Notes under the pieces: generated by a model
Database searches by the model: none
Seen by the model: only the letters and a program-made list of their open reading frames with translations
Told to the model about the DNA's origin: nothing
In this document: one piece after another, positions 1 to 12,195 of the stretch
How positions within the stretch are numbered: the first letter of the stretch is position 1
How the letters are laid out: every line of letters starts with the position of its first letter
Program-made: the position numbers and the translations under genes
Assembly: GCF_003473485.1 (NCBI RefSeq)
Contig: NC_053042.1
Span: forward strand, 8,455,501-8,519,500
Reading direction: 5' to 3'
Source of the DNA: Medicago truncatula
Taxonomy: Eukaryota; Streptophyta; Magnoliopsida; Fabales; Fabaceae
Length of the DNA: 64,000 bases

Positions 1-63
1 AGTTCTGGTGCTTCAATTTCCCACATAACTGATACCAATCTGGGGAAGTACACGCCATTTTAG
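1..63 (+). other. possible 3' end of a coding exon
   Basis: Frame 1 is open from the window edge for 20 codons and ends SHITDTNLGKYTPF then TAG at 61-63. The text reads like the C-terminus of a protein, but it is too short to identify and the rest would lie outside the window. It could equally be chance. Confidence 0.2.
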
Positions 64-197
64 GTTGTTATATGTCTTTCTATTATTCTTGTCAAGTGAG
101 TCCTAATGATATTCTGATTCCTTCTGTCCTAGTCGTATTTACTTTAGTTACTTTTCTTGTGTTGGATTTTGTCTTTCCAGTGATCTTCAAAATATTA

Positions 198-264
198 TTA
201 TGACGCTATTTCATCTATGTAGCCAACCCTGCCTAGTTGGATGAAGCTTGGTTATTGTTGTTGG
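198..264 (+). mobile_element. 3' tail fragment of an RTE-like LINE
   Basis: This stretch matches the last 65 or so bases of the LINE copy that ends at 3372: a remnant of the codons WRHLIHVANP, then a short tail and a TTG-rich run. It is a severely 5'-truncated, diverged copy of the same family. No target duplication was seen. Confidence 0.55.
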
Positions 265-740
265 GGTCTTCATAATCTTTTTTGAGTTTTATAAGGTATG
301 AAATGTTGACAGGTGTTAGTTGCATTCTTTTACTATTGCATTTACATTGGAGAGTTTTCGAAAAATGATTGCTTTTGGTTTGGCTCATAATATCTGGGGA
401 CTTTCAGCGAGTTTATCTTTTTGTTTGTCTTGGGTTTTGGTTTGTTTAATGACTATCATATGAACAAGGTCCTTGGCTTTAGGAATTGGCATAACTATTT
501 GATTGGAGAATTATGATGTTCTGTATCTTCTGTAGGATCTTATGAAGACTGGTAAATGTTTTTAAATCTACTGGAAAGATAGTCAGAAGTGTGGTAATTC
601 TTGCACTTCGAGTCCAGGGATTAAATTTATGTGTCTGGTGAAAAGTTGAAGTGTGATTAAAATGACATGTTCTATAACACTGTTTCTTTTTTTACTTTGT
701 TAAGATTTTTTTACTCAATTACTCTTGTTTCATTGAATAG

Positions 741-899
741 TTTCCTGTCCAGAAAACACAGCGAGGTGGTGGCTGTAAATTTAGGAAGTCTTACAATTAC
801 ATGGGTCGTGATATTGTCGTGATCATACATATTCCCCATGATGATAAGCATTACCCTCTAAACAAACTAACAACAATCTTCAAGACGTTCATGGAGTAA
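741..899 (+). other. unassigned open stretch, possible exon
   Basis: After an AG at 739-740 the frame is open for 52 codons to TAA at 897-899, with text such as GGGCKFRKSYNYMGRD and HIPHDDKHYPLNKL. It has no plausible ATG of its own. It could be a terminal exon of a plus-strand gene that also used the open end at 1-63, or noise. I do not recognise the peptide. Confidence 0.15.
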
Positions 900-2533
900 A
901 AAAACTGTGATAGAAGCCAAAAAATCTAGTGATTTGGTTAGTTTTTCCTTCTAATTGTAGACATTATTTCGGCAATACATGCACTATGGTATACACTGCA
1001 TCAAATCAGATTGATTACGTTTGTGACATACTTCAAACTCCCTCTACTCTCGTGAAATATTATGTGGTGTGTGAGAATCCATCGTTAAAATTTTCTGTAA
1101 GTTTTTCAAATTTCGTTGTCCATGTCTTTTAAATTGGAGTTCTCTATTTCTTTTGAGAAATGGACATGATCCTGATCCCACATCAAATCAATATAACCAC
1201 GTAGACGGATTGATTATGATATAAAGTGGAAAATGAATGAAGTCTTATTGTGAACCCTGTTTCAGCAATCCTGCTACCTCATTGTGGGCACAGAACCAAA
1301 ACCAAACATTTTGTAAATTCTCACGTCAAAATATATGTGGTTTATTACATTGTTATAGTTTTAAAGAATTAATAAATGGTTGAAGTCAAGTGGTTTATAA
1401 GTTTAGTTAAAAGGAATATATTGTCTTACATATAATATCATTGCACAGTATTAGTTTATTGGTAATTTGAGTATTTGCAATGAAATTAGTGATATGCGAG
1501 AATAAAGATTTCTCTCATTCCACCCACTATAAGATCACTCTTTTCAAGTTAGTCAACGCAGCTAAAACTTTTGAGATGCCTCTTCTAGTATACATTTTCC
1601 ATTCTCAAATCCCAATCCCACTTGACTATTGTTATTTCAAAGCACCATAAAATGAATCAACAGATTCCTCATCAACCAACCCTGTATATTAGCAATGCAC
1701 ACCCACAGCACAAGTTTAATGTTCATACAGTGTCATTCAAAATCATCGGCTCCTAGCAACAATTGATGGATCAAAATGGCAAGTGGAAGTAGCATTTGGC
1801 GTAAAGGAAACCCGATGCATAGAAAAAGTATCATTTTAAAGCATCTTTACAGACAAACATGTGAATGTGATACTTGATTGGTTAATAATTTCTAAGGAAT
1901 TAACGTACGAGTGCAAGATAAACTAAACAAATCACCAGTTGTATGCATTAGTGTTGCAACTTGGTGCAAATCGGATATCATTTGCATGTAACTGTAGAGG
2001 CTAGTATTTTGAATGACTGCAATGGCTTTAACACTGTTGTATTTTTAGGGTTGAAATCGAACTCGACCCTCTTGTTAAGTTGTGGGATTTTACCGTCTGC
2101 CGTTAGGTTTAGTGTGCCAAAGTTGCAACTTGAAAGAAGGAAAGCATCCATCCGCCTACAATCGGTATGTATGTACTACTTTATGCTAAGCACCGTACAC
2201 TTGAGTCTTTTTAAATTGTGAATCTTGGAAAGGTGGACATAATTTATAAAATCATGGACTAATGTCTTTGTATGATTTATTATCACGACCTTAACACATA
2301 TTGCTTAAAATACTCAAAAAGTGGGACCTTTAAGTCAACGACTAACACAACGCTGACTCATACCGCATAATTCTATGTTGCTAAAGTAAAATTTTGGAGC
2401 ATTTTTGTGGAGAAACTTTCACAAAATTAAGCCATAAAATATTGGAGGTAAAAACTTTCACGCAATGATTTATCAATAAATTAATCTTTCATTTTTTATT
2501 GCAATTCAATGATCAATTAAGCCATAAAATGTT
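900..2533. other. intergenic, no gene recognised
   Basis: AT-rich sequence with only short chance ORFs (for example 929-1132 and 1961-2221) whose peptides resemble nothing known to me. No repeat with clear ends was seen. Confidence 0.5.
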
Positions 2534-2706
2534 TAGAGTAGTGATATCTGAACAACCATTTCATACAATTTTTGGTGACAATTCTTTTTCTCTCTTTTCA
2601 TTGGATAAAAATAATGGAGAGAGAAAAATGAAGAGAGAGAATAAGAGGATAATGTAAGTATGAGAAAGAAAGTTCTCACAAAGTAGTTGTACAAATATCA
2701 TTTCTC
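2534..2706. mobile_element. MITE copy, family shared with 22.9 and 59.1 kb
   Basis: About 170 bp that begins TAGAGTAGTGATATCTGAACA and ends TACAAATATCATTTCTC. The ends are inverted copies of each other. The interior contains GGTGACAA and a GAGAGAAA-rich stretch as in the copies at 22913-23096 and 59064-59231. It is a non-autonomous DNA transposon, and this copy is the most diverged of the three. Confidence 0.5.
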
Positions 2707-2834
2707 AAATGTTTATACCTACTCATATTTTCTATTCAAATTCGTTTTTCTTTAAACAAAAAAAGTAGGATTCTTTAACTCGTGATTAATGAAGCCATTG
2801 AGGAACTAATTTAAAATTCTTATTCTGAATTTAA

Positions 2835-3372
2835 GCTGGGTGGTTGAAATGGAGAAGAGCCTCAGGTGTTTTGTGCGATAAGAAAGTACCACTTAAGCTT
2901 AAAGGAATGTTTTATCGGACAGCAGTCAGACCGGCAATGTCGTATATGGTACAGAGTGTTGGGCGGTTAAGAGTCAACACGAGAGTAAAGTAAGTGTAGC
3001 GGAGATGAAGATGTTGTGTTGGATGAGTGGTAAGACTACACAAGATAGGATTAGGAATGACACCATTAGAGAGAGAGTGGGGGTAGCACCTATAGTAGAA
3101 AAGTTGGTAGAAAATAGGTTTAGATTGTTTGGACATGTAGAGAGGAGACCCGTAGATGCCGTTGTAAGAAGAGTAGATCAAATGAAGGAGAGTCATGTTA
3201 AAGGAGGTATATGAAGACCTAAGAAAACCATTCGAGAAATCATTAGAAAAGATTTAGAGGTCAATAAGTTGGATCCAAATATGATTTTTGATAGAATACT
3301 ATGGCGTCATTTGATCCATGTAGCCAACCCCACTTAGTAGGAAAAGACTTAGTCGTTGTTGTTGTTGTATTT
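2835..3372 (+). mobile_element. 5'-truncated RTE-clade LINE, 3' end
   Basis: Plus-strand codons give the C-terminal end of a non-LTR reverse transcriptase: [15 protein letters not shown] near 2898-2942, then MLCWMSGKTTQDRIRNDTI, RERVGVAPIVEKLVENRFR and LFGHVERRPVDAVVRRVDQ between 3005 and 3187, then WRHLIHVANP near 3303-3332. The copy ends in a (TTG)n tail rather than poly(A), which fits the RTE clade. A 9-bp target duplication TGAATTTAA flanks it (2826-2834 and 3373-3381). Stops and a frame change break the reading frame, so it is dead. It was probably 5'-truncated at insertion. Confidence 0.8.
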
Positions 3373-3532
3373 TGAATTTAATTAGGATGATATATATTAT
3401 GAAGATAAAGGAACAGTAAGATTTTATATTTGGGATTTTACTTTTTAACAAATCTAATAAAAAAAATTGTAATATGATGATTTAGACTTGTCACCTCAAC
3501 ATCAAAATAACCACATATATAAAAGCATCTTT

Positions 3533-3825
3533 TAAGAGAGTTGAACAAAATAAACTAACAATGTTAATGTCTTATAACTTAAAGGACCAACAACACCACA
3601 ATCAATTTGAGTTTTGATTTGATCAATATTTAAGAGAATTAAACTCAAAAGACTAATTGCATACTTGTCTTATAATTTAAAGGATTACCAACACAACAAT
3701 CCATTTGAGTTTTGATTTGACCAAATATTTAAGAGGATTGAACTGAAAAGACTACTTGTGTATTTGTTTTATAACTTAAAGGATCACACCACAACGACTC
3801 ATTTGAGTTTTGACTATGTCAATAT
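3533..3825. repeat. 98-bp tandem repeat, about three units
   Basis: Three head-to-tail units share the text CTTATAACTTAAAGGA, CAATCCATTTGAGTTTTGA and TTTAAGAGGATTGAACT. The repeated CTTATAA word falls at about 3571, 3669 and 3767, giving a period near 98 bp. Units differ by roughly 10-15%. No coding content was seen. Confidence 0.7.
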
Positions 3826-4799
3826 TGACAGCTCAACTTAAACTCTTTATATTCATTTTTTATTATAATATTTATTTTTCTTTAAGTTTTCATAAATTCC
3901 ATCCAATCAATGTAATCATATTCTAGACACCATTAAAAAGTAAATAAGAACAAATTTTCGAGTTGAAATTCAAATATTAATTGGTTACATGATGAGAGTC
4001 AAATTTCTTTCACTAAATTCAACCTTACTTGATTAGAGAAAGTCTTTATAAATTTTAACTTGAAGTACAGTCTAAAATAAAATAATAAAGATATAAAAAA
4101 GTTTATAAAAAGCTTTTCAATTTTGAAAAGTAAATAAAGTTAAAGCATGATTAAAATACAAAAATGCATGATTAGTTTAAAACAGAGTTGCTAAGGTGTT
4201 ATAGAATGAGAGAAACAAGCGGCAGAGTGTAAGGCCTTGTCCCAATAAGAAAGCAGATTATTACCAAAACTCAAAGCGCACACATATACATACACAAATT
4301 AAAAGAAGGAAAATAATTCTTCAACACCCAAAACCATTTTACTTTACCACTAGAGAGAAAAAGAAATCAAGAGAGTAAAATAATACATATGGTGAATATA
4401 TGATAATAAGAAAGAGTGGTAAAAGGAAAATGAGATGTTGAATATTGGTATGAAAAATAAAAGGGGGTGTCTATGTGAGTTTAATTTAGCTGGTATGTAC
4501 AATGCATAATATATAGTTAAAGGTATGAGATTCAAATCTAAAAAAAATAAAAAAATAAAAGGGTGTACAAATATAATATAATTGCTTTTAAAAGAACACC
4601 AAAATTACTAGAAAACAAGAGAAAATAACAAACCCAATGATTCCCATTTCCCATACCATACCATACCACACCCTCTCTTTTCTTCTCCACACTCAATAAA
4701 CAAAACTTAATTTATTCACAACCTAAAATATAACAATAACAATCCAAAAACCTGATTCATTGATTGATTCTGCAATATATCAAAGAAAACAAACTGGAG
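3826..4799. other. intergenic and upstream region of the RING gene
   Basis: AT-rich sequence without a gene. Close to the RING start lies a run of CCATA repeats (about 4652-4669) and a pyrimidine-rich CTCTCTTTTCTTCTCC stretch typical of a plant 5' leader. No clear TATA box was picked out. Confidence 0.4.
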
Positions 4800-5198
4800 A
4801 TGTTAGATGCAATACTGATGGCACTATTCCTGCCTTGCATAGGCATGGGTGTGATCTTATTAGTTTACATGTGTCTTCTTTGGTACGCCACAACCCATCC
4901 TTCCACCATCACCATCATTCTCAAACCTGTAATCAACACCGGCCTATCTCCATCCGACCTTCAAAAGCTACCTACCATCACCGGAAAAGACCTTTCAGCC
5001 GGCCCCGAATGCGCTGTTTGCCTCGACGACATAACTCAAGAACAATCTGCACGTGTGATTCCAGGTTGCAACCATGCTTTTCATTTGGAATGTGCTGATA
5101 CATGGCTTTCTAAACAACCTATTTGTCCTGTTTGTAGAGCTAAACTTGATCCTACTCTTTTCATTCCTTCCTCTCATGATCATCAAAATCCATGCTAA
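4800..5198 (+). CDS. RING-H2 finger E3 ubiquitin ligase, ATL type (ATL23-like)
   Basis: A one-exon gene for 132 residues. ATL proteins are membrane-anchored E3 ligases that pass ubiquitin from an E2 to target proteins, often in defence or stress responses. Residues about 5-31 (ILMALFLPCIGMGVILLVYMC) are one hydrophobic anchor. A weak GLD-like motif follows (INTGLSPSDLQKLP). The RING-H2 domain is complete: CAVC, then CNHAFH, a Cys three residues further on, and CPVC. The Pro after the zinc ligands and the Trp of TWLSKQPICPVC, both typical of ATL, are present. An ATG 12 codons upstream (4764) is in frame, but I chose 4800 because MLDAILMALFLPC matches how short ATL23-like proteins begin. Short length and lack of introns are normal for the family. 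The substrate is unknown. Confidence 0.88.
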   Translation: MLDAILMALFLPCIGMGVILLVYMCLLWYATTHPSTITIILKPVINTGLSPSDLQKLPTITGKDLSAGPECAVCLDDITQEQSARVIPGCNHAFHLECADTWLSKQPICPVCRAKLDPTLFIPSSHDHQNPC

Positions 5199-7664
5199 TC
5201 TTGTTAAGTTTCTTTCATTTGTTTGGAAGTGAAACACTATGGTGATCAAAATCAACGTGCCTTATTTTTTGTGTTCTCTGTTTTAAATAATATTATTTAA
5301 TTTTGTTGGCTGTTTAAAAATTAGATTAGAAAAGTGATGGGCGTAGCTTGTTTTCCAGAAATTTCTTCTTTCTTCCAGAAATAACAAAGTATTTTTTTTT
5401 AGTCTTTAATTGATTCAATTGAATTGAATTTGTTCATCAATGGAAATAAATAAAGAAAATTCAACTTCTTCTTTTTTCCTTTTTCCGTTTTAACCGTGAA
5501 TTAAGTGTTGTGACTTAGGTGCACAATCTCAAATAAAAATTACTTGACCAAACATAAATAAATTAAAAATACCATAAATAATTTATACATATCATTTTTG
5601 TTATTTATTATTTATTTATTATATGTGGCCAAGAAAAACATTTCTCCTTAAATGTGTAGCATTACAATACGCAAAGATAGGAGTGAGTGAGTATTACATA
5701 AGTTTTGATTTTACATTCTCTTGAAGCAATGGAATCAAGTGGTTGATGTTTCCATTCTCTTGAAGCCTCTTTTTCATTGTCTCCTCCTAGGCACGAACAC
5801 GAAGAGAGGAATAAATGAAATGAATGCACCAAAGTCATTTTGATTCCTGACAACAAATTAGATAGATGCCATGCCAGTTTAAAGAAAGTGATTTAATTCT
5901 CTTTTCATACATATGATTTGATGCTGTAAAAAAAAAAAAAAAAAAAAAAAAACAGAAAATGAACCTATATTTGGGTAGCTGAGTGTGTTATTTATTACCT
6001 AGCTTACCTATGGGGCCAAAAATAAATAAAATGAATGTGAGATTCCCTTGCCTGCAGGGAATCCAATCCACATCCTTAATTAATTATTGGGGTTATAGAG
6101 TTGTTGTGTTTGTGACTACTACTTGTGATGATTGATGAAACCATATTCATATATCATTGCATGAAATGGTGGCGCCACGTCATACCCTCCCTCAGATTGT
6201 AGATCAAATTCATGGGTCCCACGCACGTAGCTGCGGATATATCGGTGGCGGCTAGCGGTTCATCGAGTCGTTACTTTTGCAATTTGCAAAGATTAGTGGA
6301 CAATGACAATGGTAGACTCCTTGTATGTATGTGTTAACAATGTTGAGTAATTGTCACTTGTTACTTACGACTCACATCCTATATATACAAGTTAAATTTA
6401 ATATATAAATGAAATAACTCATATATCATCTTTCTTTATTTTTAATCTTTGAGTATTTATCTATATATTCTTTGAGTATTTTTAATGTTATGTTGACATC
6501 ATTTTTCCTCTATCTAATTATACATCATATCCACATGCGAAAAGATATATTAATAATTTCATCTTATGTAAAAGAGAGTATTATGATTACGTGTTGCATT
6601 TATGTGTGGTAGTAGAAAAGGTACGTATTATTTAGTGATGGATTTTCTCATGAGCCCATGATAGCCATGGCTCCCCCCAGATTTAGTATAAATATTATAT
6701 TACGCATATTGTATTTAGTGTTACGCAAGTGTCGTAGCGGAAATTGATCGTGTTTTGCAACAGCAGGTCGTTGGTTCGACTCACTCTATCTCCTAGAACT
6801 CGAAATAAGTCTTGCAAACCATTGCACCCACATAAGAATTTGTGCTTATTCTATCAAACTAATTTATATATATATATATATGTGTGTGTAACAAATATTT
6901 GGCTCCCCCTACATTTTTTTCTCAAGATCCGCCATTGGTGTTATCTAATGTGGTTCACATACCACCACTCCATAAGTAAAGAACACGATGTTGGGATGAA
7001 GAAAGCTAACTGGTAAAACATTTTTTTTAATGGAGATAGCGTATTTTCACGTGCAATGTTTTGGTACGATTTAATATAAAATTAATTTAAATAATAATGA
7101 AATATTTAAAAGTGTGGATAGTTAATTAGCAGGCATTTCTTATATGTTGGCTAACCTATCACGTATACAATTCTATAAATATTTACATGATATCGAATGC
7201 AAAACACAAATTTGCAAAATATTTAATATAGATATCCAATGGCTTTCGACTAATTCGAAAGGTAGACCAATTAAATATATATAAATAAAAATATCACCTT
7301 ATCCCAATATTAAAAAAAAAAAAAGGTTAACAAGGACCATTTTGTAGATATCTTACATGTATGATGAAGGTTGCTTTCTCAGGAGATCTTACTTTTTGTC
7401 TCAAGATAACCCCATAGAGGTACATTAGGACAAGTGGAAATGAAAAGAAAAACAGGGTTTTATCCTGCTTATAATCAAAAAAATTACCTCATAATTAAAG
7501 CCACCCTCCGAATGATAAGGACACGAAAACGTGGAAACCAAAAAAAATACTACAAAACGTTGTTAGCATGACATTCTTTTTTGAAGAATTTTTTGCATGA
7601 CATTGTTATCTCAATTAAATAAAGGTATTTTTTTTAAAGAAATTAAAAATCGTGTTAATAAATA
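5199..7664. other. intergenic, no gene recognised
   Basis: AT-rich sequence with a poly(A) run at about 5929-5952 and a short AT/GT microsatellite at 6867-6890. The stretch 6640-6950 carries TGGCTCCCCC twice and ends near AAGATCCGCCATTGG, text also seen (inverted) at about 41697. It is probably a worn DNA transposon, but no pair of ends could be fixed. No coding exon was supported. Confidence 0.4.
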
Positions 7665-8063
7665 GGCAAATTCTACAGTACACTCACTATATTTGAGTGT
7701 ACCGGTACATTCACTCTTTAAATTCATAGTTAAATGAGTTCTTTTTTGATTTTTTTTTTATCATTTATAATTATAATAACTAAATTTTATTCATCAAAAA
7801 TGTCAACGAAATATTTTTTATTTTTTTAAATTTTTATCACTCATAATTGAGAACATTCATTATTTTTTACGATAATATGTAAAAAAAGTTATTATGATTC
7901 TTATAAACAATTAAATGATGTTTTTTCTTATGAAATGTTGTTCTATAAAATATAAATATTGACAAATAGCTATTTACTACATAAAAAATGATCGTTCATT
8001 TATAAAATTAAGAAGCAGGAGTACCGATACACCTCATTTTATGAGTGTACCGTAGAAATTCCC
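7665..8063. mobile_element. MITE with 9-bp target duplication (Mutator-like)
   Basis: A 399-bp element with inverted ends: GGCAAATTCTACAGTACACT at the left and, read on the minus strand, GGGAATTTCTACGGTACACT at the right. It is flanked on both sides by TAATAAATA (7656-7664 and 8064-8072). A 9-bp duplication points to the Mutator superfamily. There is no transposase, so it is non-autonomous. Inner inverted copies of GTACACTCA extend the terminal repeats. Confidence 0.8.
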
Positions 8064-8664
8064 TAATAAATATCTTCGAAGCATTCTTTTCTTTAAGAAT
8101 TCTAAATTAAGATATTATTCATCACAATTGTCAAATACTTTGAAAAGGATAGTAATAGATTTGGCCTTTTCTAACACCTAAGAGCTCCCGTGCCTCCTTT
8201 ATAAAATGATTGATTTGGCCTTTCTGAAAAATATTTCAATGTCATTTTAATTTTGATTTCATTCTTATTTATACTATTTCATCCATTGTTTAAAATACAT
8301 AGCGTCATTATTATAAACAGAAATCAATATTTTAAATTTATTTATTAAATGATATATGTGATCTATAATAAAGATTATATATATCATTAATTGAATAAAT
8401 TTTATAATATTGAATTTTGCTTATAATAGTAATCAGAGGGATCTTCAAAATAAAACAATAGTTACCGGAGGATATAGGTCATTAGATTGAACTTCCTCAA
8501 CAAAAAAAAAAAATTAAAGCTTTAAATATTAAATAAAAAAACCTTTAGATTGAAATATTTATATTTATTATTATACATAATTTTAGGGTCGTTTAATATT
8601 GGCTCAATTCAATGATGATGTTTCTATATATATTTTTTTAACTTTATTTTTTGAGGGAATGCAC
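8064..8664. other. intergenic, no gene recognised
   Basis: AT-rich sequence. No ORF or repeat with defined ends was seen. Confidence 0.4.
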
Positions 8665-9457
8665 TTTTTTTTTTTTTTTATCAAAGCTAAAAATAAAAAT
8701 AAAGCAGGAGAGGCCTGAACCAGAGTTAAACAATACAAGAAAACATCAAAAACAAAAACAAACCAAACCCAACAAAACGGGAGTGAAAAACATCAGACTG
8801 CAATCATCCTTGAAGATAAGCTAAGACAATCCCTCTGTAGGAGGGGAATACACTTCACATAACTAAGTGATTGAAGAAAATAAACATGTGGTTAAAATGA
8901 AACATATTACCACCATAAAATGTCATTCTAAACACAAGGTGTGCCCATAATGAACAAGAAAGTCTTAACAATATTTACATAAATAGAAAAAATGAACAAA
9001 ACAACTATAACGTGCCTAACATTACAAGTGGGTTCAGTCACCAACTATGGTAATTGAAAGGACAATCAGTTTTCTCCTTCAACCACCGATAGGAAAGCAA
9101 CTTAATTTTGTCCTCTAGCAACGTTATGGAGCACTCTAATTTAGCATGGAAGATCACGTTGTTTCTTTATTTCCATATTTCCCACACAGTAGCAAACCAA
9201 ATCAAATGCAAGATAGATTGCCGCACCTTAGAACCACCACCGCCATAACTGAATTGAATAAAAAGATCCGCCGCAACATATGGAACTGCCGAGGAAAATC
9301 CAAGCCAACTAAAAATATGATGCCAAACAGCCCCAAAAGCAGGACAATGTAAAAACAAATTATCATGAGTTTCCAAAGATCCACACCGACCAACACATAA
9401 GCTTGAATCGTTATTTAAAATGCTACGCCTGATTAAATTATCCCTCGTAGGTATTTG
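8665..9457 (-). mobile_element. L1-type LINE fragment (zf-RVT end)
   Basis: Read on the minus strand this is the 3' end of a plant L1 element. The zinc-binding C-terminal part of its reverse transcriptase is seen in ETHDNLFLHCPAFGAVWHHI, then LIWFATVWEIWK and, just beyond, DKIKLLSYRWLKEKTDCPF. A 3' UTR and a poly(A) tail follow, seen as the T run at 8665-8679. The short repeat ACTTTT at both edges may be a target duplication. The fragment is 5'-truncated and carries stops. Similar text appears at 48.1-48.6 kb on the other strand. Confidence 0.75.
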
Positions 9458-10908
9458 GACTTTTATTTTTTTATTTTTTTTTATCTTTTCATTTCTCTTT
9501 TATTCTTGTCTATCAATTTTATCCTTTGATTTAATAGTCAATTTGCAATTATCCATCCATCCTATTCAATCTTTAGAACCCTTGCATAGTAATTGTGTAT
9601 GTCAGCCAGGTGACTGGTTTTAAAAAGACTCATAATCCGAACCAATCATCTTCATTTTTCATTGATTCTTTTTGGGTAGTTTAGCCTAACCACTAATCAA
9701 TGTGTAATTTTTGGGTTGGTTCAATTTTTACCCAAACAAGGAAACGATGTGTTGTATCATATTTGGACTGTCTCATATTTGAATCTATTATGAGAGGTTA
9801 GATTAAAGTTCAGCGATATGAATTTACAGAATTTTATGTCGTATTCAAATTCATTTATCGGAACTTTTTATCCTATGCTGTTTATATCGGAACTCTTAAA
9901 TTATTCCTTAAATCATATTAGGCATGCAATGAGTCATAATAAACAATTACAAATATTATATATACTATATGTGTGTGGGATATTTATATGGAAGTGGGTT
10001 TACAACCGATCCACTAATATGTTACCCTGCCAAATTAAAGCATCGTTAGTTAATTTATGCAGAATAAAGATGCATGAAGACATATCCAGCAAAGTCCTTA
10101 AAAAAAGGAAAAAGATCACAACGGATAAGGTTGAATGGAGGAGAATTTTGAGGTACGTTCACAAATTTTAAGATTTTGGTAAATTTGTTTTCTAAATTGA
10201 TAACTTAAATTTCATTTTTAAGAATAAAAATTTTATTTGTCGAGTTTTGCATTTAGATCACTATTTCATAAAACAAAAAAAAAAAAAAAAACCTTTTTTC
10301 TGTATTTTTATGTGTTAACCTTTTCTTCGAGAGACAACACTTTGAGATTTAAAGTTTTCTTTAACTCTGGTTTACTCTAGGAGTCTAAGGGTTAAGGCCA
10401 TTAAATATATCGTGTTATCTATTTTTAGATAAGTTAAAACATGTCTTAAAACCTATTTTAAAAACTTAAAGCATCTACAATGGAGATCTTAAAAACTTAT
10501 TTAAATGGTTCAATGTTTGAATTGTTTTTTGATCTTTATATCTGATATAAATTTTAATATAAATAAAAAATAAATTTTAATAAATATGCATAAACATGCA
10601 TGCCTATCAAATTTTGTATGTTTTTTTTTGTATAGCTTAAACTTACCTGTTTAAGTAGATAGACTTTTTGAAAAGTTTAAACTTAATTTTTTAATAAACA
10701 TACATGTAAACCAGTTTTATCTATTCTCAACCCTATCTTTAGCCTAACTCACCTAAAAGTTTTAGATGTAAATAAATAAACAATAATATGAAATGTTTGG
10801 TGTTAGGGCTTTATTCTCATGAAAATTATCTAGTGAAACAGTTGGTTATTAATTTATAGGTGCGACTTTTCTATTAATTTTATGGATCAATCCAACTCAT
10901 TTCCTTTA
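9458..10908. other. intergenic, one unexplained 117-codon ORF
   Basis: A plus-strand ORF lies at 9818-10171, rich in Ile, Asn and Lys and ending KITTDKVEWRRILRYVHKF. Its composition follows the AT-rich background. I recognise no domain and treat it as chance. The rest holds poly(A) and poly(T) runs but no gene. Confidence 0.4.
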
Positions 10909-11482
10909 GGGTATGTTTGGTTGACAAAAGAAAGTGAAAGGAGAAAAAGATCATGGAAAGTGAGATGATTTGTCTAGTTGTTCGGTAAAAGTGAAAGTGA
11001 AAAGAAAGTGTGAGAGAAAGAAAGGAGTATAGTTATGAAAAGACATAAATATCCTTGAACATAATAAAATATATTACAAAAATAAGATAATTAAGAATAA
11101 TAGTACCCTAATTAAATAAATACTCAAATATAAAATAGCTCAAGATTGGTTGATAACACATTATGACCATATTTTAATATAATTTAGTAGTTAACTTTTC
11201 TTAAATTTAAAAATGATAAATAAAGTACTAATTGTTGTTTATTTATTTATTTATAATAAAATAAAAGGATGGTAGGTATTATGGTCTTTTTCTTCAAAAA
11301 GTAGTAATCTGCATCCTTTCTGTCCTATGATGTGCGGAAACATATTTGAGGTGGGTCCCACCCAAACTTTCCATCCTCTTGTGCTTTTTATGTTATTCCA
11401 AACTGAGGAAGGATGTTGGAATCCGTTCCTTCTTTCCTACTTCAATCTTTCCTTCATGTTTCTAGTCTAACCAAACACACCC
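10909..11482. mobile_element. Tourist-like (PIF/Harbinger) MITE
   Basis: A 574-bp element with imperfect inverted ends: GGGTATGTTTGGTTGACA on the left and, on the minus strand, GGGTGTGTTTGGTTAGAC on the right. It is flanked by TTA on each side (10906-10908 and 11483-11485). TTA duplications and G-rich ends that run into GTTTGG are typical of PIF/Harbinger MITEs. No transposase is present. Confidence 0.7.
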
Positions 11483-12120
11483 TTAGTGAGTCAATCCAGT
11501 TAAGTAATCTAAATCCAATATCCCTTGGAGTGTTTTCATTTGAATGCATTATTTGAGTTGGTCTGATCACGTTGGTTTGAGACTTTAAAGTATGTTTTTT
11601 TTTTTTTTTTCTAAGGTCTCAATTCTCTCTGGGATTAATTTGGATGAACTTATTTAACTTCTTAAAAGAAAAAGTAAATTATACTCTCATCCGCTAATAG
11701 AAGATTGAATTACACCCATCCTCTCTTATATTATAATATACACCTTAAAATTAAAAGTTTAAAATAAATCATAATCCTCTCCTCTAAATAATACTTGAAT
11801 TACAAGCTTTCCTTTATGAGTTATTTATGTACGACACTCTAACCCATTTTAAATAAATAAATAAATAAATATTTTCATGATATTTACAAATTTTGATCTA
11901 CCATTCAAAAAACAATAATTAATTTCTTTTTAATTTCAATGTTTATGATAAATAAATTTGATAGTTTGATTATTAACTTTATTATTTACAATATAAAAAC
12001 ATTTTTTAGATACCCATATTTGATTGCTTTTAGTGATTTTTTAAAAATTAATTTTATTTGTATTGTTTCCTATTTTACAATAAGATTTAAAACTATATGT
12101 TAATAATAATATATAGTATC
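11483..12120. other. intergenic, no gene recognised
   Basis: AT-rich sequence with an ATAA run at about 11851-11868. Nothing else is supported. Confidence 0.4.
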
Positions 12121-12195
12121 AAAGATAGAGAAAAATTTAAATACTAATTTTTCTCTATCTTTTTTTTTCAAAAAAAAAAAGATAGAGAAAAATTT
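12121..12195. repeat. near-perfect hairpin with a third direct copy
   Basis: The word AGATAGAGAAAAATTT occurs at about 12123-12138, inverted at 12147-12160, and again direct at 12180-12195. The inverted pair with its T9 and A11 flanks can fold into a stem of about 24 bp with almost no loop. No gene sits here. Confidence 0.65.

Noticed and set aside
3005-3214. A plus-strand host gene
   Set aside because: The peptide MKMLCWMSGKTTQDRIRND is the tail of an RTE-like LINE reverse transcriptase with target duplication.
6640-6950. A hAT or CACTA element with defined ends
   Set aside because: TGGCTCCCCC occurs twice and CGGATC-type text at the edge is suggestive, but no inverted ends or target duplication could be shown.
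9167-9376. A minus-strand gene with Trp-rich peptide
   Set aside because: The peptide is the zinc-finger end of an L1 reverse transcriptase, part of the LINE fragment at 8665-9457.
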